Part shown: piece by piece, positions 1 through 5,921 of the stretch
How the letters are laid out: each line of letters opens with the position of its first letter
Numbering within the stretch: the stretch's first letter is position 1
NCBI GenBank assembly: GCA_016839665.1
Contig: JAEOTU010000062.1
Location: 1-11,541, forward strand
Reading direction: 5' to 3'
DNA length: 11,541 nucleotides
Source: Candidatus Hodarchaeota archaeon
Lineage (GTDB): Archaea > Asgardarchaeota > Heimdallarchaeia > Hodarchaeales > Hodarchaeaceae
Notes under the pieces: model-generated
What the model saw: only the letters and a program-made list of their open reading frames with translations
What the model was told of the DNA's origin: nothing
The model's database searches: none
Made by a program: the position numbers and the translations under genes

Positions 1-155
1 CCAGTGGCTGCTTCCCCAATGACATCTTTGCCTGCAATTACTGGAGGAAGCGCTTTTTCTTGTATTTCGGTTGGTTGAACAAATCTTTCTTCATTACAAA
101 CCCGTAGAATGGGTTCTATGATACCTAGTTGTTCAAATGCTGTAGGACTGATCAT
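1..155 (-). CDS. DEAD-box ATP-dependent RNA helicase, N-terminal fragment (runs off left edge)
   Basis: The minus strand from an ATG at 155-153 is open to the window edge (51 full codons). It begins MISPTAFEQLGI and contains the DEAD-box Q motif (an aromatic Phe upstream, then PTEIQEKALPPV), followed by GKDVIGEAATG, which is the start of Walker A motif I (normally AxTGSGKT). These helicases use ATP to unwind or remodel short RNA duplexes in ribosome assembly, mRNA turnover or cold response; the cytoplasmic role here is a family inference. An in-frame stop lies 30 bases upstream of the ATG and no other ATG lies between, so this start is well supported. A weak purine stretch (GGAA) precedes it. 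Motif II (DEAD) and the rest lie outside the window. The gene is divergent from the deaminase at 449. Confidence 0.85.
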   Translation of the reverse strand, partial: MISPTAFEQLGIIEPILRVCNEERFVQPTEIQEKALPPVIAGKDVIGEAAT

Positions 156-251
156 AAAAATTCCAATGTTAAATTTATTATCTTAATGGTAATGTGTTAA
201 GTTCTAATGATAAGTAAAAGAGTAGCTTTTCTCCGAATGAGTCCCCACTAC

Positions 252-275
252 TTCTAACTTCTATTCTAACTTCTA
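252..275. repeat. 12-bp perfect tandem direct repeat (two copies)
   Basis: TTCTAACTTCTA occurs at 252-263 and again immediately at 264-275 without mismatch. It lies between the divergent helicase and deaminase genes. Its role is unknown; it could be a two-site operator or simply a short slippage duplication. Confidence 0.8.
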
Positions 276-384
276 AATAAGGTAGTTTATTATTCAGTTT
301 ATAAAGCATTCACTTCAAGAATCAAATAAAACAAATACAGAATGTTTTTTTCCTCAATTTTCGAGGAATATCCAATCTATTTAT

Positions 385-392
385 CTTTAAAT
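385..392 (+). promoter_or_regulatory. Candidate TATA box for the deaminase gene
   Basis: CTTTAAAT matches the AT-rich archaeal TATA core. Transcription would start about 25 bases downstream, near 415, giving a leader of roughly 30-45 bases before the start codon. The call is by eye only, and AT-rich spacer makes false positives common. Confidence 0.3.
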
Positions 393-446
393 CTTGTCTT
401 CATGTTATGAATGTTAAAAGATATCAATACACTTCCGCAATCTAAT

Positions 447-452
447 AGGTGA
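447..452 (+). promoter_or_regulatory. Ribosome binding site AGGTGA that argues for a TTG start at 458
   Basis: AGGTGA matches the archaeal anti-Shine-Dalgarno sequence and ends five bases before TTG at 458-460. The longest reading frame starts at a GTG (449-451) that lies inside this site and is itself directly preceded by an in-frame TAG. That makes the GTG an unlikely initiation codon. Confidence 0.55.
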
Positions 453-1768
453 AATCATTGGATATTGCACTTGACAGTCGTTGGATCTATTATCCTCATG
501 AAAATAGAATCATTGAAAACGGTAGAATTATCATTGAAGGTACTAAAATCACATTCTCTGGGAAAAAATCCGATCCTAAAGCAGTCACTTCAGGTCATGA
601 CCGTTATGATTATCCCCTTGGAATTATTGTCCCAGGTTTAGTTAATGCCCATACGCATCTACCTGAAGTACTTTTACGAGGCCTGAATGATGATCGAACT
701 CTCCAGGAGTGGTTAGAATATATTTGGAAATATGAACCCAATATGAGTGCTAAAGATGCCTATTGGGGAACGATGTTAGGAATCGCTGAAATGCTCGCAT
801 GTGGTACTGTTGGGTTCAATGATCAATACTTCTACTCCAATCAAATGGCTAAAGCGGTCCATGAAACAGGAATTAAAGCTGTTCTCTCTCCCAGTATCTT
901 TTATGATGGAAACCCTGAAGCAAATTCAATGGATGAGGCTTTTAAACATGCATTAAAAACCTTTGATCAGTGGAATGGGAAAAATAATCGGTTATGGATT
1001 GGATTTGGCCCACATGCACCGTACACAGTTGACGACGAGTGGTTTTTACGTCTAGCTGATGAAGCTAGAAATAGGGAAACTACATTACACACTCATTTTC
1101 ATGAAACTGAATATGAAATCGAAACTTCAATAAAGAAAGTGGGAAAACGGCCCATCGAGCATATGGAGGAATTAGGAGTCCTTGATGTTATCAGGGGAGC
1201 AGCTCATTGTATTTTCCTAACACAAAAAGAAAGGAAAATACTGCAAAAAAACCAGAATTTTGTACTTCACTGTCCAAAGAGTAATCTAAAAATCGGTGCA
1301 GGAATAGCAAATATCCCAGAACTCATCAAATCAAAAGTTAATGTATGCTTAGGTACCGATGGACAGGCTAGTAATAACAAACTTGATATGATTGAAGAAA
1401 TGGCGATGGAAGTCATAATTCATAAAGGAATTCAAAGGGATCCTACCCTTACGCCTTCTCATGAGGTGATTCGAATGGCAACAACAAATGCTTCTCAATT
1501 ATTTCCAAAAGGTGTGTATTCGGGCACTCTAACTAAGGGAACCTCCGCTGATCTAACAATTATAAATTTAGATTCTATTCCTACTACTCCCATAATCAAT
1601 CCTGTTAGTCATTTAACGTACGCGATCGGCCGTGAAAATGTGGTTATGACCATCGTTGACGGTGAGATATTATATCATGAAGGTAAGTTCCCAACTATTG
1701 ACTCTGAACAAATTAAGGAAAAAGCACGAAAAGCCACAGAAAATATAATTGAAAGAACAGAAAAATAG
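449..1768 (+). CDS. Amidohydrolase: 5'-deoxyadenosine / S-adenosylhomocysteine / methylthioadenosine deaminase family
   Basis: A 439-residue metal-dependent amidohydrolase of the ATZ/TRZ (MtaD/DadD) group, about the usual length. These enzymes hydrolytically deaminate adenosine-type by-products of S-adenosylmethionine chemistry to the inosine form in the cytoplasm. Visible motifs are PGLVNAHTHLPE (metal ligands H68 and H70), LHTHFHET (H216, with E219 in the substrate-binding position), AAHCIFL (H253), HCPKSNLKIGAGIA near 274, and LGTDGQASNN (D304, the metal-activating Asp). The C-terminal segment completes the small beta domain typical of urease-superfamily hydrolases (GTLTKGTSADLTI, then VDGEILYHEG). 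The listed start is GTG; TTG at 458 (residue 4) has the better-placed ribosome binding site. It stands alone, divergent from a helicase and convergent with a surface protein. The exact substrate (SAH, MTA, 5'-deoxyadenosine) cannot be told from sequence; guanine deaminase or chlorohydrolase activity is less likely given the LPxxLLRGL and GTDGxASNN signatures. Confidence 0.85.
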   Translation: MKSLDIALDSRWIYYPHENRIIENGRIIIEGTKITFSGKKSDPKAVTSGHDRYDYPLGIIVPGLVNAHTHLPEVLLRGLNDDRTLQEWLEYIWKYEPNMSAKDAYWGTMLGIAEMLACGTVGFNDQYFYSNQMAKAVHETGIKAVLSPSIFYDGNPEANSMDEAFKHALKTFDQWNGKNNRLWIGFGPHAPYTVDDEWFLRLADEARNRETTLHTHFHETEYEIETSIKKVGKRPIEHMEELGVLDVIRGAAHCIFLTQKERKILQKNQNFVLHCPKSNLKIGAGIANIPELIKSKVNVCLGTDGQASNNKLDMIEEMAMEVIIHKGIQRDPTLTPSHEVIRMATTNASQLFPKGVYSGTLTKGTSADLTIINLDSIPTTPIINPVSHLTYAIGRENVVMTIVDGEILYHEGKFPTIDSEQIKEKARKATENIIERTEK

Positions 1769-1780
1769 ATTCAGTTTACT

Positions 1781-1790
1781 GGATTTTTTA
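1781..1790 (+). terminator. Oligo-T terminator candidate after the deaminase gene
   Basis: A GGATTTTTTA run lies 13 bases after the TAG stop, within the 31-base gap to the convergent surface-protein gene. Archaeal RNA polymerase terminates at such T stretches. No strong stem precedes it. Confidence 0.4.
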
Positions 1791-1799
1791 GCTGGACTA

Positions 1800-2945
1800 T
1801 TATTTTCTCTTCTTGAAATGTACAACAATGACTAATGAAAGGATTGTGATAAAAGCTAGGCTCATAATACTTGCTGTTTTAGTGGTCGTTGTGGTTTCAG
1901 TGGTGGTATCTGAAGGGGTTGTGGGTGTCACGACCCTGAAATTAAAGTATTGTTTCAGTGTAAATCCTTGAGTGTCATTAACAGAGAAGGCAAGATTATA
2001 CTTTTTCTGAATTAAGACAGTATCATTCCTAATCACACCATTCTGATCAATGGTGAATAAATCATTGTCATACTCATCCGTTTCCAGCCACCAGTGATCA
2101 ATTCCAGAAGGATCGGACACATTAATGGGCAATTGATAGTTCTGCCCTTCCTCAACGGTGTGTAAAGGGATAGGAGCATTTAAATGTGGAGGAGCCTTAT
2201 CAAAATCGATGGTATCGCTTACAGAAATATTACCCACCCCAACCCTTCCACCATAGACAAATTCGAATTTTTTGGCAGGGATAACATCTGTTCCACGGCC
2301 AGCCATTTTTAAGGACTCATTTATGTAGACATCGATAAATCCCGTTGAATCGCGTGTTATTATAAACCTGTATAAACCTGGTCCGTCATAAGCACAGTTA
2401 TCTATAGTATGTTGAACATCGTATGAGGGGGCATTAGCTGCCTCCATTAAAAAGAATCCCCTGGCACCAGGAATATCATCATAGAGCGATTGAAATGCTA
2501 AAATGTTTACCCTAATTTGGTACGCATACAGAACCCATGGCCAACCTGGGTCATTTCCGCTATTTGAAATGAAATTTACTCCCCCACCGACAGCTGAAGG
2601 ATTGGTTAGATCAAGAGCAAATTGCCAGGTTCCGACCTCTACTTCACTTGGATGACTTGCCCAACTATAGAGGTGATACCCCTCCCACCCTGGAGGACCA
2701 AAATCCTCACCACTGGTTAACATATTATCTATTAAGGACATATTACCTTCCCAAGGACTCACAGCTCCTCCAACCGAATGATTCAATCCTCCAATAATCC
2801 AACCATCAGTATTTCCATCCGAGAAGTCATCAGACCACACTGTACTTGCCATAGACAAATTTAATGGCAATATAAAATTAAGACAAAGAAAAGTAATCAA
2901 CAGAGTAACAGAAATTTGTTTATTCTTACACATATTAGAATTCAC
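1800..2945 (-). CDS. Secreted, membrane-anchored surface protein (ConA-like plus cadherin-like modules)
   Basis: A 381-residue extracellular protein. The N-terminus is a signal peptide: basic start (CKNKQ), hydrophobic stretch at 11-29, and a likely cleavage after LSMA (residue 33). Residues 35-250 open with VWSDDFSDGNTDGW and are rich in Trp and Gly, resembling concanavalin-A/LamG-like carbohydrate-binding folds. Residues 255-338 (HTVEEGQNY, then INVSDPSG, ending FNFRV) look like a cadherin/Ig-like beta sandwich. A Thr-rich linker (340-357) precedes one transmembrane helix (about 359-376) and a basic KKRK tail, so the body faces outside. Seven N-x-S/T sequons suggest N-glycosylation (N55, N68, N209, N239, N275, N307, N323). 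The frame opens with GTG at 2945, but ATG at 2933 (residue 5) has a GTGA motif eight bases upstream and is the more likely start. No catalytic residues are recognisable; adhesion or cell-wall binding is an inference. Confidence 0.8.
   Translation of the reverse strand: MNSNMCKNKQISVTLLITFLCLNFILPLNLSMASTVWSDDFSDGNTDGWIIGGLNHSVGGAVSPWEGNMSLIDNMLTSGEDFGPPGWEGYHLYSWASHPSEVEVGTWQFALDLTNPSAVGGGVNFISNSGNDPGWPWVLYAYQIRVNILAFQSLYDDIPGARGFFLMEAANAPSYDVQHTIDNCAYDGPGLYRFIITRDSTGFIDVYINESLKMAGRGTDVIPAKKFEFVYGGRVGVGNISVSDTIDFDKAPPHLNAPIPLHTVEEGQNYQLPINVSDPSGIDHWWLETDEYDNDLFTIDQNGVIRNDTVLIQKKYNLAFSVNDTQGFTLKQYFNFRVVTPTTPSDTTTETTTTTKTASIMSLAFITILSLVIVVHFKKRK
2942..2945 (-). promoter_or_regulatory. GTGA ribosome binding site favouring the ATG start at 2933
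   Basis: On the minus strand AGTGAGTGAATTC precedes ATG (2933-2931). The GTGA core sits eight bases before that ATG and includes the GTG that opens the longest frame. The same arrangement occurs at the deaminase gene. Confidence 0.45.
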
Positions 2946-2980
2946 TCACTGTAAAATGATTTTAATTTCACACATTTCAT

Positions 2981-2989
2981 GTTTTTAAA
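2981..2989 (-). promoter_or_regulatory. Candidate TATA box for the surface-protein gene
   Basis: TTTAAAAAC on the minus strand lies about 48 bases upstream of ATG 2933. Transcription would start near 2960 and leave a leader of roughly 25 bases, a plausible archaeal layout. Confidence 0.35.
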
Positions 2990-3002
2990 TGTTTGCCTTA
3001 TT

Positions 3003-3051
3003 TGGTGAGAAAAGAAGTCCTCACCAGAAATATTGGGGAAGAGAACTTCTT
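3003..3051. other. Possible pseudoknot-forming inverted repeats
   Basis: TGGTGAG (3003-3009) pairs with CTCACCA (3020-3026) around a 10-base loop. That loop contains AAGAAGT (3012-3018), complementary to ACTTCTT at 3045-3051. Together these form an H-type pseudoknot geometry or two mutually exclusive stems. Nothing identifies a known RNA family. Confidence 0.3.
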
Positions 3052-3084
3052 GCTAACTCCTCAATTATCATCCTCAATAATCAT

Positions 3085-3097
3085 TAGGTTTGAAATT
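3085..3097 (+). repeat. Direct repeat copy 1, TAGGTTTGAAATT
   Basis: Identical to 3265-3277, with similar flanks (ATCAT before each). The two copies start exactly 180 bases apart in the spacer upstream of the gene at 3322. This may be a regulator binding site. Confidence 0.6.
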
Positions 3098-3264
3098 TAA
3101 ATGGGCCGTTTAAGTAAAAGATAATCTATAGTAATAAAAAGAACTTCAAAAACCTATTATTGAAAACCTGTCTTAACCAATGTTGGATAAAGTCAATCTT
3201 GAAATATTTTTAGTTAAACCAACGAAAAGTGGAAAGATAATAGAAACAAGTTAAAAATTCATCA

Positions 3265-3277
3265 TAGGTTTGAAATT
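3265..3277 (+). repeat. Direct repeat copy 2, TAGGTTTGAAATT
   Basis: Second perfect copy of the 13-mer at 3085-3097. It lies directly upstream of the probable TATA region of the gene at 3322, where a transcription factor would be well placed to act. Confidence 0.6.
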
Positions 3278-3321
3278 CGATATTTTTTTGTTTGTAATTG
3301 AATTATAAGGAATCATAATGG

Positions 3322-4101
3322 GTGGTAATGACTGTGAGAAAAATTGACCAAGGATTGAATGTGATAATTCACAATGGACGAAAAAATGCTTTAGAAGTCG
3401 ATCGGTTGAATGAATTTGATCTCAAAAGTGTATCAGAAAAATTTTTTCCAACTCGTGATATTGATTCTTCAAGTTTGTTTGAACAATTTGGCGATTGGGG
3501 TGTTGATTTCACCAATGTACATGGTTGGGCAGAGGAAATTCCTGATATTGATCCACGTAGCGCCCGATTATTCACAATATGGGCTGAAGAAAAGACCACA
3601 GGAGATGTTCTAGGATTAGTCCGAGGTTTTTTCATTTTGATGCCTTTTACTCTTAGTCCTACGACTATAAGAGAATATTACTCTTTTCAAGAAGATATGA
3701 TTTACTATCCAATGGCTATAGTCTCATCCCTCAGAACAATGATTACAGAAGAGCATAAACTGGATTTTCTTCTGGATCAGATGAGAAAAGGAATCTCTTC
3801 AAATTGGAAAAAAGTGAGAAAAAATACCATTGAACACCTATCGCAAGGCTCTGATCTTTGGAAACGGTATGTTTTTTCATTCGAAGATGTTATCCATTTC
3901 ACTTTCCTTTGCCCTTCAATTGACAGGGAAATGATTGATACATTACAAAGAAATGATTACCGTATTTCAGGAGTTATGCAACTCTTATCTTCCCCCTCTC
4001 CGTCATACGATAAAGCAACAATAAAACATCATCTTCGTTCATCTCAGAAAATTCTAAAGGAAGCCGAGAAGAAAAACACTAATAAAATTTCTCCAAGTTA
4101 A
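3322..4101 (+). CDS. Hypothetical protein of unknown function (259 residues)
   Basis: I do not recognise this protein. It is 259 residues, with no signal peptide and no convincing transmembrane helix; the most hydrophobic stretch (VLGLVRGFFILMPFTL, about residues 96-111) looks like a buried strand or helix. The N-terminal half has clustered aromatic and acidic residues (FGDWGVDF near 56-63, HGWAEEIPDIDP near 67-78, FTIWAEEKTTGD near 84-95). The C-terminal half is helical and basic, ending in a Lys-rich tail. The frame opens with GTG 3322, nine bases after an AAGGAA motif (3307-3312); ATG at 3328 (residue 3) is an alternative. It is a single-gene unit between two divergent or convergent neighbours, so context gives no function. 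Its length and coding continuity make it a probable real gene. Confidence 0.7.
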   Translation: MVMTVRKIDQGLNVIIHNGRKNALEVDRLNEFDLKSVSEKFFPTRDIDSSSLFEQFGDWGVDFTNVHGWAEEIPDIDPRSARLFTIWAEEKTTGDVLGLVRGFFILMPFTLSPTTIREYYSFQEDMIYYPMAIVSSLRTMITEEHKLDFLLDQMRKGISSNWKKVRKNTIEHLSQGSDLWKRYVFSFEDVIHFTFLCPSIDREMIDTLQRNDYRISGVMQLLSSPSPSYDKATIKHHLRSSQKILKEAEKKNTNKISPS

Positions 4102-4377
4102 TTTTCTGGCACTAATAAATTTCAGCATTGTTTCTTTGACAGCTGTTCCTTTAATCCTTATTCTAAGTCATCTTTTCAGAAAAATTCCCTACTTCTCTTC
4201 ATGTACTTGAATAACTTCATTGATATTATTGGGGGTTTTAAACTTCTGTCGTAAAATACACGCTTGACGAAGTCTCTCAATGATTTTCACTCTTCTTTCT
4301 CTTCTAATTTTCTTTATTGAGAATTTTTAAGTCTCTAAAGACAAAAATGAGAAGAATTAAAAATTAAATCAAGTAAT
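4102..4377. other. Convergent intergenic region with T-rich stretches on both strands
   Basis: This 276-base spacer lies between the 3' ends of the unknown gene and the LRR gene. No reading frame is supported. Minus-strand transcripts leaving the LRR gene meet several T runs at once (4343-4373, including two five-T runs), suitable for archaeal termination. On the plus strand, TCTCAAT (4275-4281) can pair with ATTGAGA (4316-4322), which is followed by a five-T run. The 34-base loop makes this a weak structure. AAGTCTCT occurs twice (4270-4277 and 4329-4336). Confidence 0.5.
4343..4373 (-). terminator. Oligo-T terminator region downstream of the LRR gene
   Basis: Immediately after the LRR stop codon the minus strand reads through T-rich sequence with runs of five Ts near 4360-4366 and 4344-4348. 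This fits the factor-independent oligo-T termination seen in archaea. Confidence 0.4.
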
Positions 4378-5397
4378 TCAACGAGAAACAACTCCTCCAA
4401 GCATTTTAATACCAGATAACCATGTTGACACGCTTGAGGAAAACTCAATTAGTGGATTGTCTTCCAAATACAACATTTTAATCGTTCCAATATTAACTAT
4501 AGAATTTGGTAATGCTTTCAAATTATTTCCACTTACAATTAGTTCTTTTAAAGACTGTAAATCTCCAAAACACTCAGGTAATTTTTCTAGCTCATTAAAT
4601 GCAAGTATTAGTCTGACTAATTTTTTAAGGTTACATAAACCATCAGGTAGGTATTTTAAATCGTTGTTTTCAAGCCACAGAGCTTCTAAATTCTTCAAAT
4701 TGTCAATATTAGGCAGAGAAACTAATTGATTTTCTTCAAGATGTATTCGTTTTAATTGATTCATTCCATTAATACTATCAGGAATAGTTTTCAATTTATT
4801 TTTACTTAAATATAATTGTATCATAGCAGAGAGTTTGCCAAAGTTATCTGGTAATTCTATTATTTCATTGTTATGCAGATAAAGATACTGAAGTGAAGAT
4901 AGATTACATATGGAATCAGGTAATCTCTTGAGCTTATTACTTGTCAAAATCAATGTTTTAAGGTGTATTAAACCAGCTATTCCCTCTGGCAGATGATCAA
5001 TTAAATTTGATCCAAGACTTAAATATGTTAAATTTGTCAGCTTACCAATTATATCAGGTAAGATTTTCAATCTATTCCCATGTAAATTCAAGTTCTCTAA
5101 TTTTTTTAATCTTTGTATACTGTCTGGAATTTGAGTTATTTCATTATCCATTAGCTCTAATGATTTCAATTCATTCAATTCATTAATTTCTTCAGGAAAT
5201 TCTTCGATTTTTTTCTTATACAAACCCAATTCAACAATATTAGTATTCTTAACTACGAATCCAATTGAATTCCCTTCTACTTTGTCAATAATAGGTATTA
5301 TGAACCCAAATTTCTCTTCTAACTTTTTTATAATATCTACTTCTACTTGATTGATTTTAGTTCCTCTGAAATCAACAGGATCAATATTGGAGCTCAT
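4378..5397 (-). CDS. Leucine-rich repeat protein, 12 repeats
   Basis: A 339-residue soluble protein. Residues 1-52 form an N-terminal helical/beta cap (VDIIKKLEEKFG, then IGFVVKNTN). Residues 53-327 form 12 leucine-rich repeats with the 23-residue pattern LxxLxLxxNxLxxLPxxIxxL, as in the SHOC2/PIRL-like class. Eleven repeats are exactly 23 residues; repeat 8 (214-235, VSLPNIDNLK) is 22. A 12-residue tail (SGIKMLGGVVSR) ends the protein. LRR solenoids are protein-binding scaffolds. No signal peptide or membrane segment is seen, so it is probably cytoplasmic. The cap plus LRR arrangement is typical of the large LRR families in Asgard archaea, and this supports the assignment of the organism. 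The ATG at 5397 is preceded by AAGG about nine bases upstream. The partner is unknown; no small GTPase gene is adjacent. Confidence 0.9.
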   Translation of the reverse strand: MSSNIDPVDFRGTKINQVEVDIIKKLEEKFGFIIPIIDKVEGNSIGFVVKNTNIVELGLYKKKIEEFPEEINELNELKSLELMDNEITQIPDSIQRLKKLENLNLHGNRLKILPDIIGKLTNLTYLSLGSNLIDHLPEGIAGLIHLKTLILTSNKLKRLPDSICNLSSLQYLYLHNNEIIELPDNFGKLSAMIQLYLSKNKLKTIPDSINGMNQLKRIHLEENQLVSLPNIDNLKNLEALWLENNDLKYLPDGLCNLKKLVRLILAFNELEKLPECFGDLQSLKELIVSGNNLKALPNSIVNIGTIKMLYLEDNPLIEFSSSVSTWLSGIKMLGGVVSR

Positions 5398-5519
5398 TGT
5401 GAAATTACCTTAGTTTATTGATTGATAGTCTTAAGAGAAACACAATTAATTTGAATTTCTGCATATTTCAAAGAAAAATCAATAAAATCTTAAATTTTCT
5501 TTTTATTATTATGAAAAGA

Positions 5520-5528
5520 TATTTTAAA
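5520..5528 (+). promoter_or_regulatory. Candidate TATA box for the small gene at 5573
   Basis: TATTTTAAA follows a purine-rich AAAAGA stretch that could serve as a BRE. It lies about 45 bases before the start codon, placing transcription initiation near 5548. Confidence 0.35.
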
Positions 5529-5572
5529 CCTCATAATCTGATTGTCTGGAAACGTTAGGAAGTGGATAATCC

Positions 5573-5845
5573 ATGAAAAGGACAATCAGTAGCTTAAAAA
5601 CTCGAAAAATTGAAATTAGTGAATTGAATCAAAGATATTATGCTTTACAGGAAAGAGGAAGCGGTGATTGTAAAGAATTCCACACAATAGAGAAATTTGA
5701 TTCTAAAGATAAGGCACAGAAGAGGATAGATCATATTGCGAAGATGTCCTTAGAAGACGACCGTGAGTTCAGGGGATTGAGAATAATATATATTGAAGAA
5801 ATAGAGATAGCTGATGAAAATGGGGGTCAAAGATCTTCTTGGTAA
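5573..5845 (+). CDS. Small protein of unknown function (90 residues)
   Basis: I do not recognise this family. The protein is small and highly charged, with a basic N-terminus (MKRTISSLKTRKIE) and an acidic C-terminal third (IIYIEEIEIADEN). By eye it suggests a beta strand (RYYALQERG), a helix (SKDKAQKRIDHIAKM) and a second strand (RGLRIIYIEEIEI), i.e. a small alpha/beta fold. It has no membrane segment. A good ribosome binding site (AGGAAGTGGA, 5557-5566) precedes ATG 5573, and a TATA-like box lies further upstream, so expression is likely. The isomerase gene follows 76 bases later on the same strand and could be co-transcribed, but a separate promoter is also possible. Confidence 0.65.
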   Translation: MKRTISSLKTRKIEISELNQRYYALQERGSGDCKEFHTIEKFDSKDKAQKRIDHIAKMSLEDDREFRGLRIIYIEEIEIADENGGQRSSW

Positions 5846-5921
5846 AAGATATTAAGTGTGTAAGTACCCATATACTAGGTTAGATCCATTCATTAGAGAA
5901 AGCGGGAAAAGGTAGAGAAAG

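Larger units (their letters stand above)
156..448. other. Divergent intergenic region between helicase and deaminase genes
   Basis: No convincing coding region is seen in these 293 bases. The spacer must hold promoters for both flanking genes. It contains a perfect 12-base tandem duplication (252-275), a TATA-like stretch TTTATAAAGC (298-307), a 6-bp stem-loop (350-368, TTCCTC/GAGGAA with a 7-base loop) and a second TATA-like box CTTTAAAT (385-392) closer to the deaminase. The helicase-side promoter is not clear by eye. Confidence 0.6.
2946..3321. other. Divergent intergenic region, 376 bases, with repeats and a possible folded element
   Basis: No credible reading frame is seen here. The region separates the surface-protein gene from the unknown gene at 3322. 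It contains a candidate TATA box for the former (2981-2989), a GGTGAG/CTCACC stem whose loop could pair downstream (3003-3051), a 13-mer TAGGTTTGAAATT present twice (3085-3097 and 3265-3277), a diverged inverted copy between them (3145-3156), and a weak TATA-like GATATTTTTTT near 3279-3289 for the rightward gene. Confidence 0.6.

Noticed and set aside
350..368. TTCCTC/GAGGAA hairpin next to a T run as an intrinsic terminator
   Set aside because: The T run precedes rather than follows the stem on the plus strand, and on the minus strand the stem is followed by As, so neither orientation fits a terminator.
3369..3635. Open frames overlapping the unknown gene at 3322 (88 codons on minus, 67 codons on plus)
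   Set aside because: They lie inside the longer plus-strand frame, which has a ribosome binding site and full-length continuity. The alternatives have neither and show low-complexity composition.
4457..4729. 90-codon open frame antisense to the LRR gene
   Set aside because: The periodic LRR codons leave the opposite strand open by composition. The translated product repeats Ser/Phe/Lys-rich sequence with no family character.
4693..5241. Possible tandem DNA repeat or CRISPR-like periodicity of about 69 bases
   Set aside because: The periodicity comes from the 23-residue leucine-rich repeats. The DNA units are diverged and there are no identical repeats with unique spacers.
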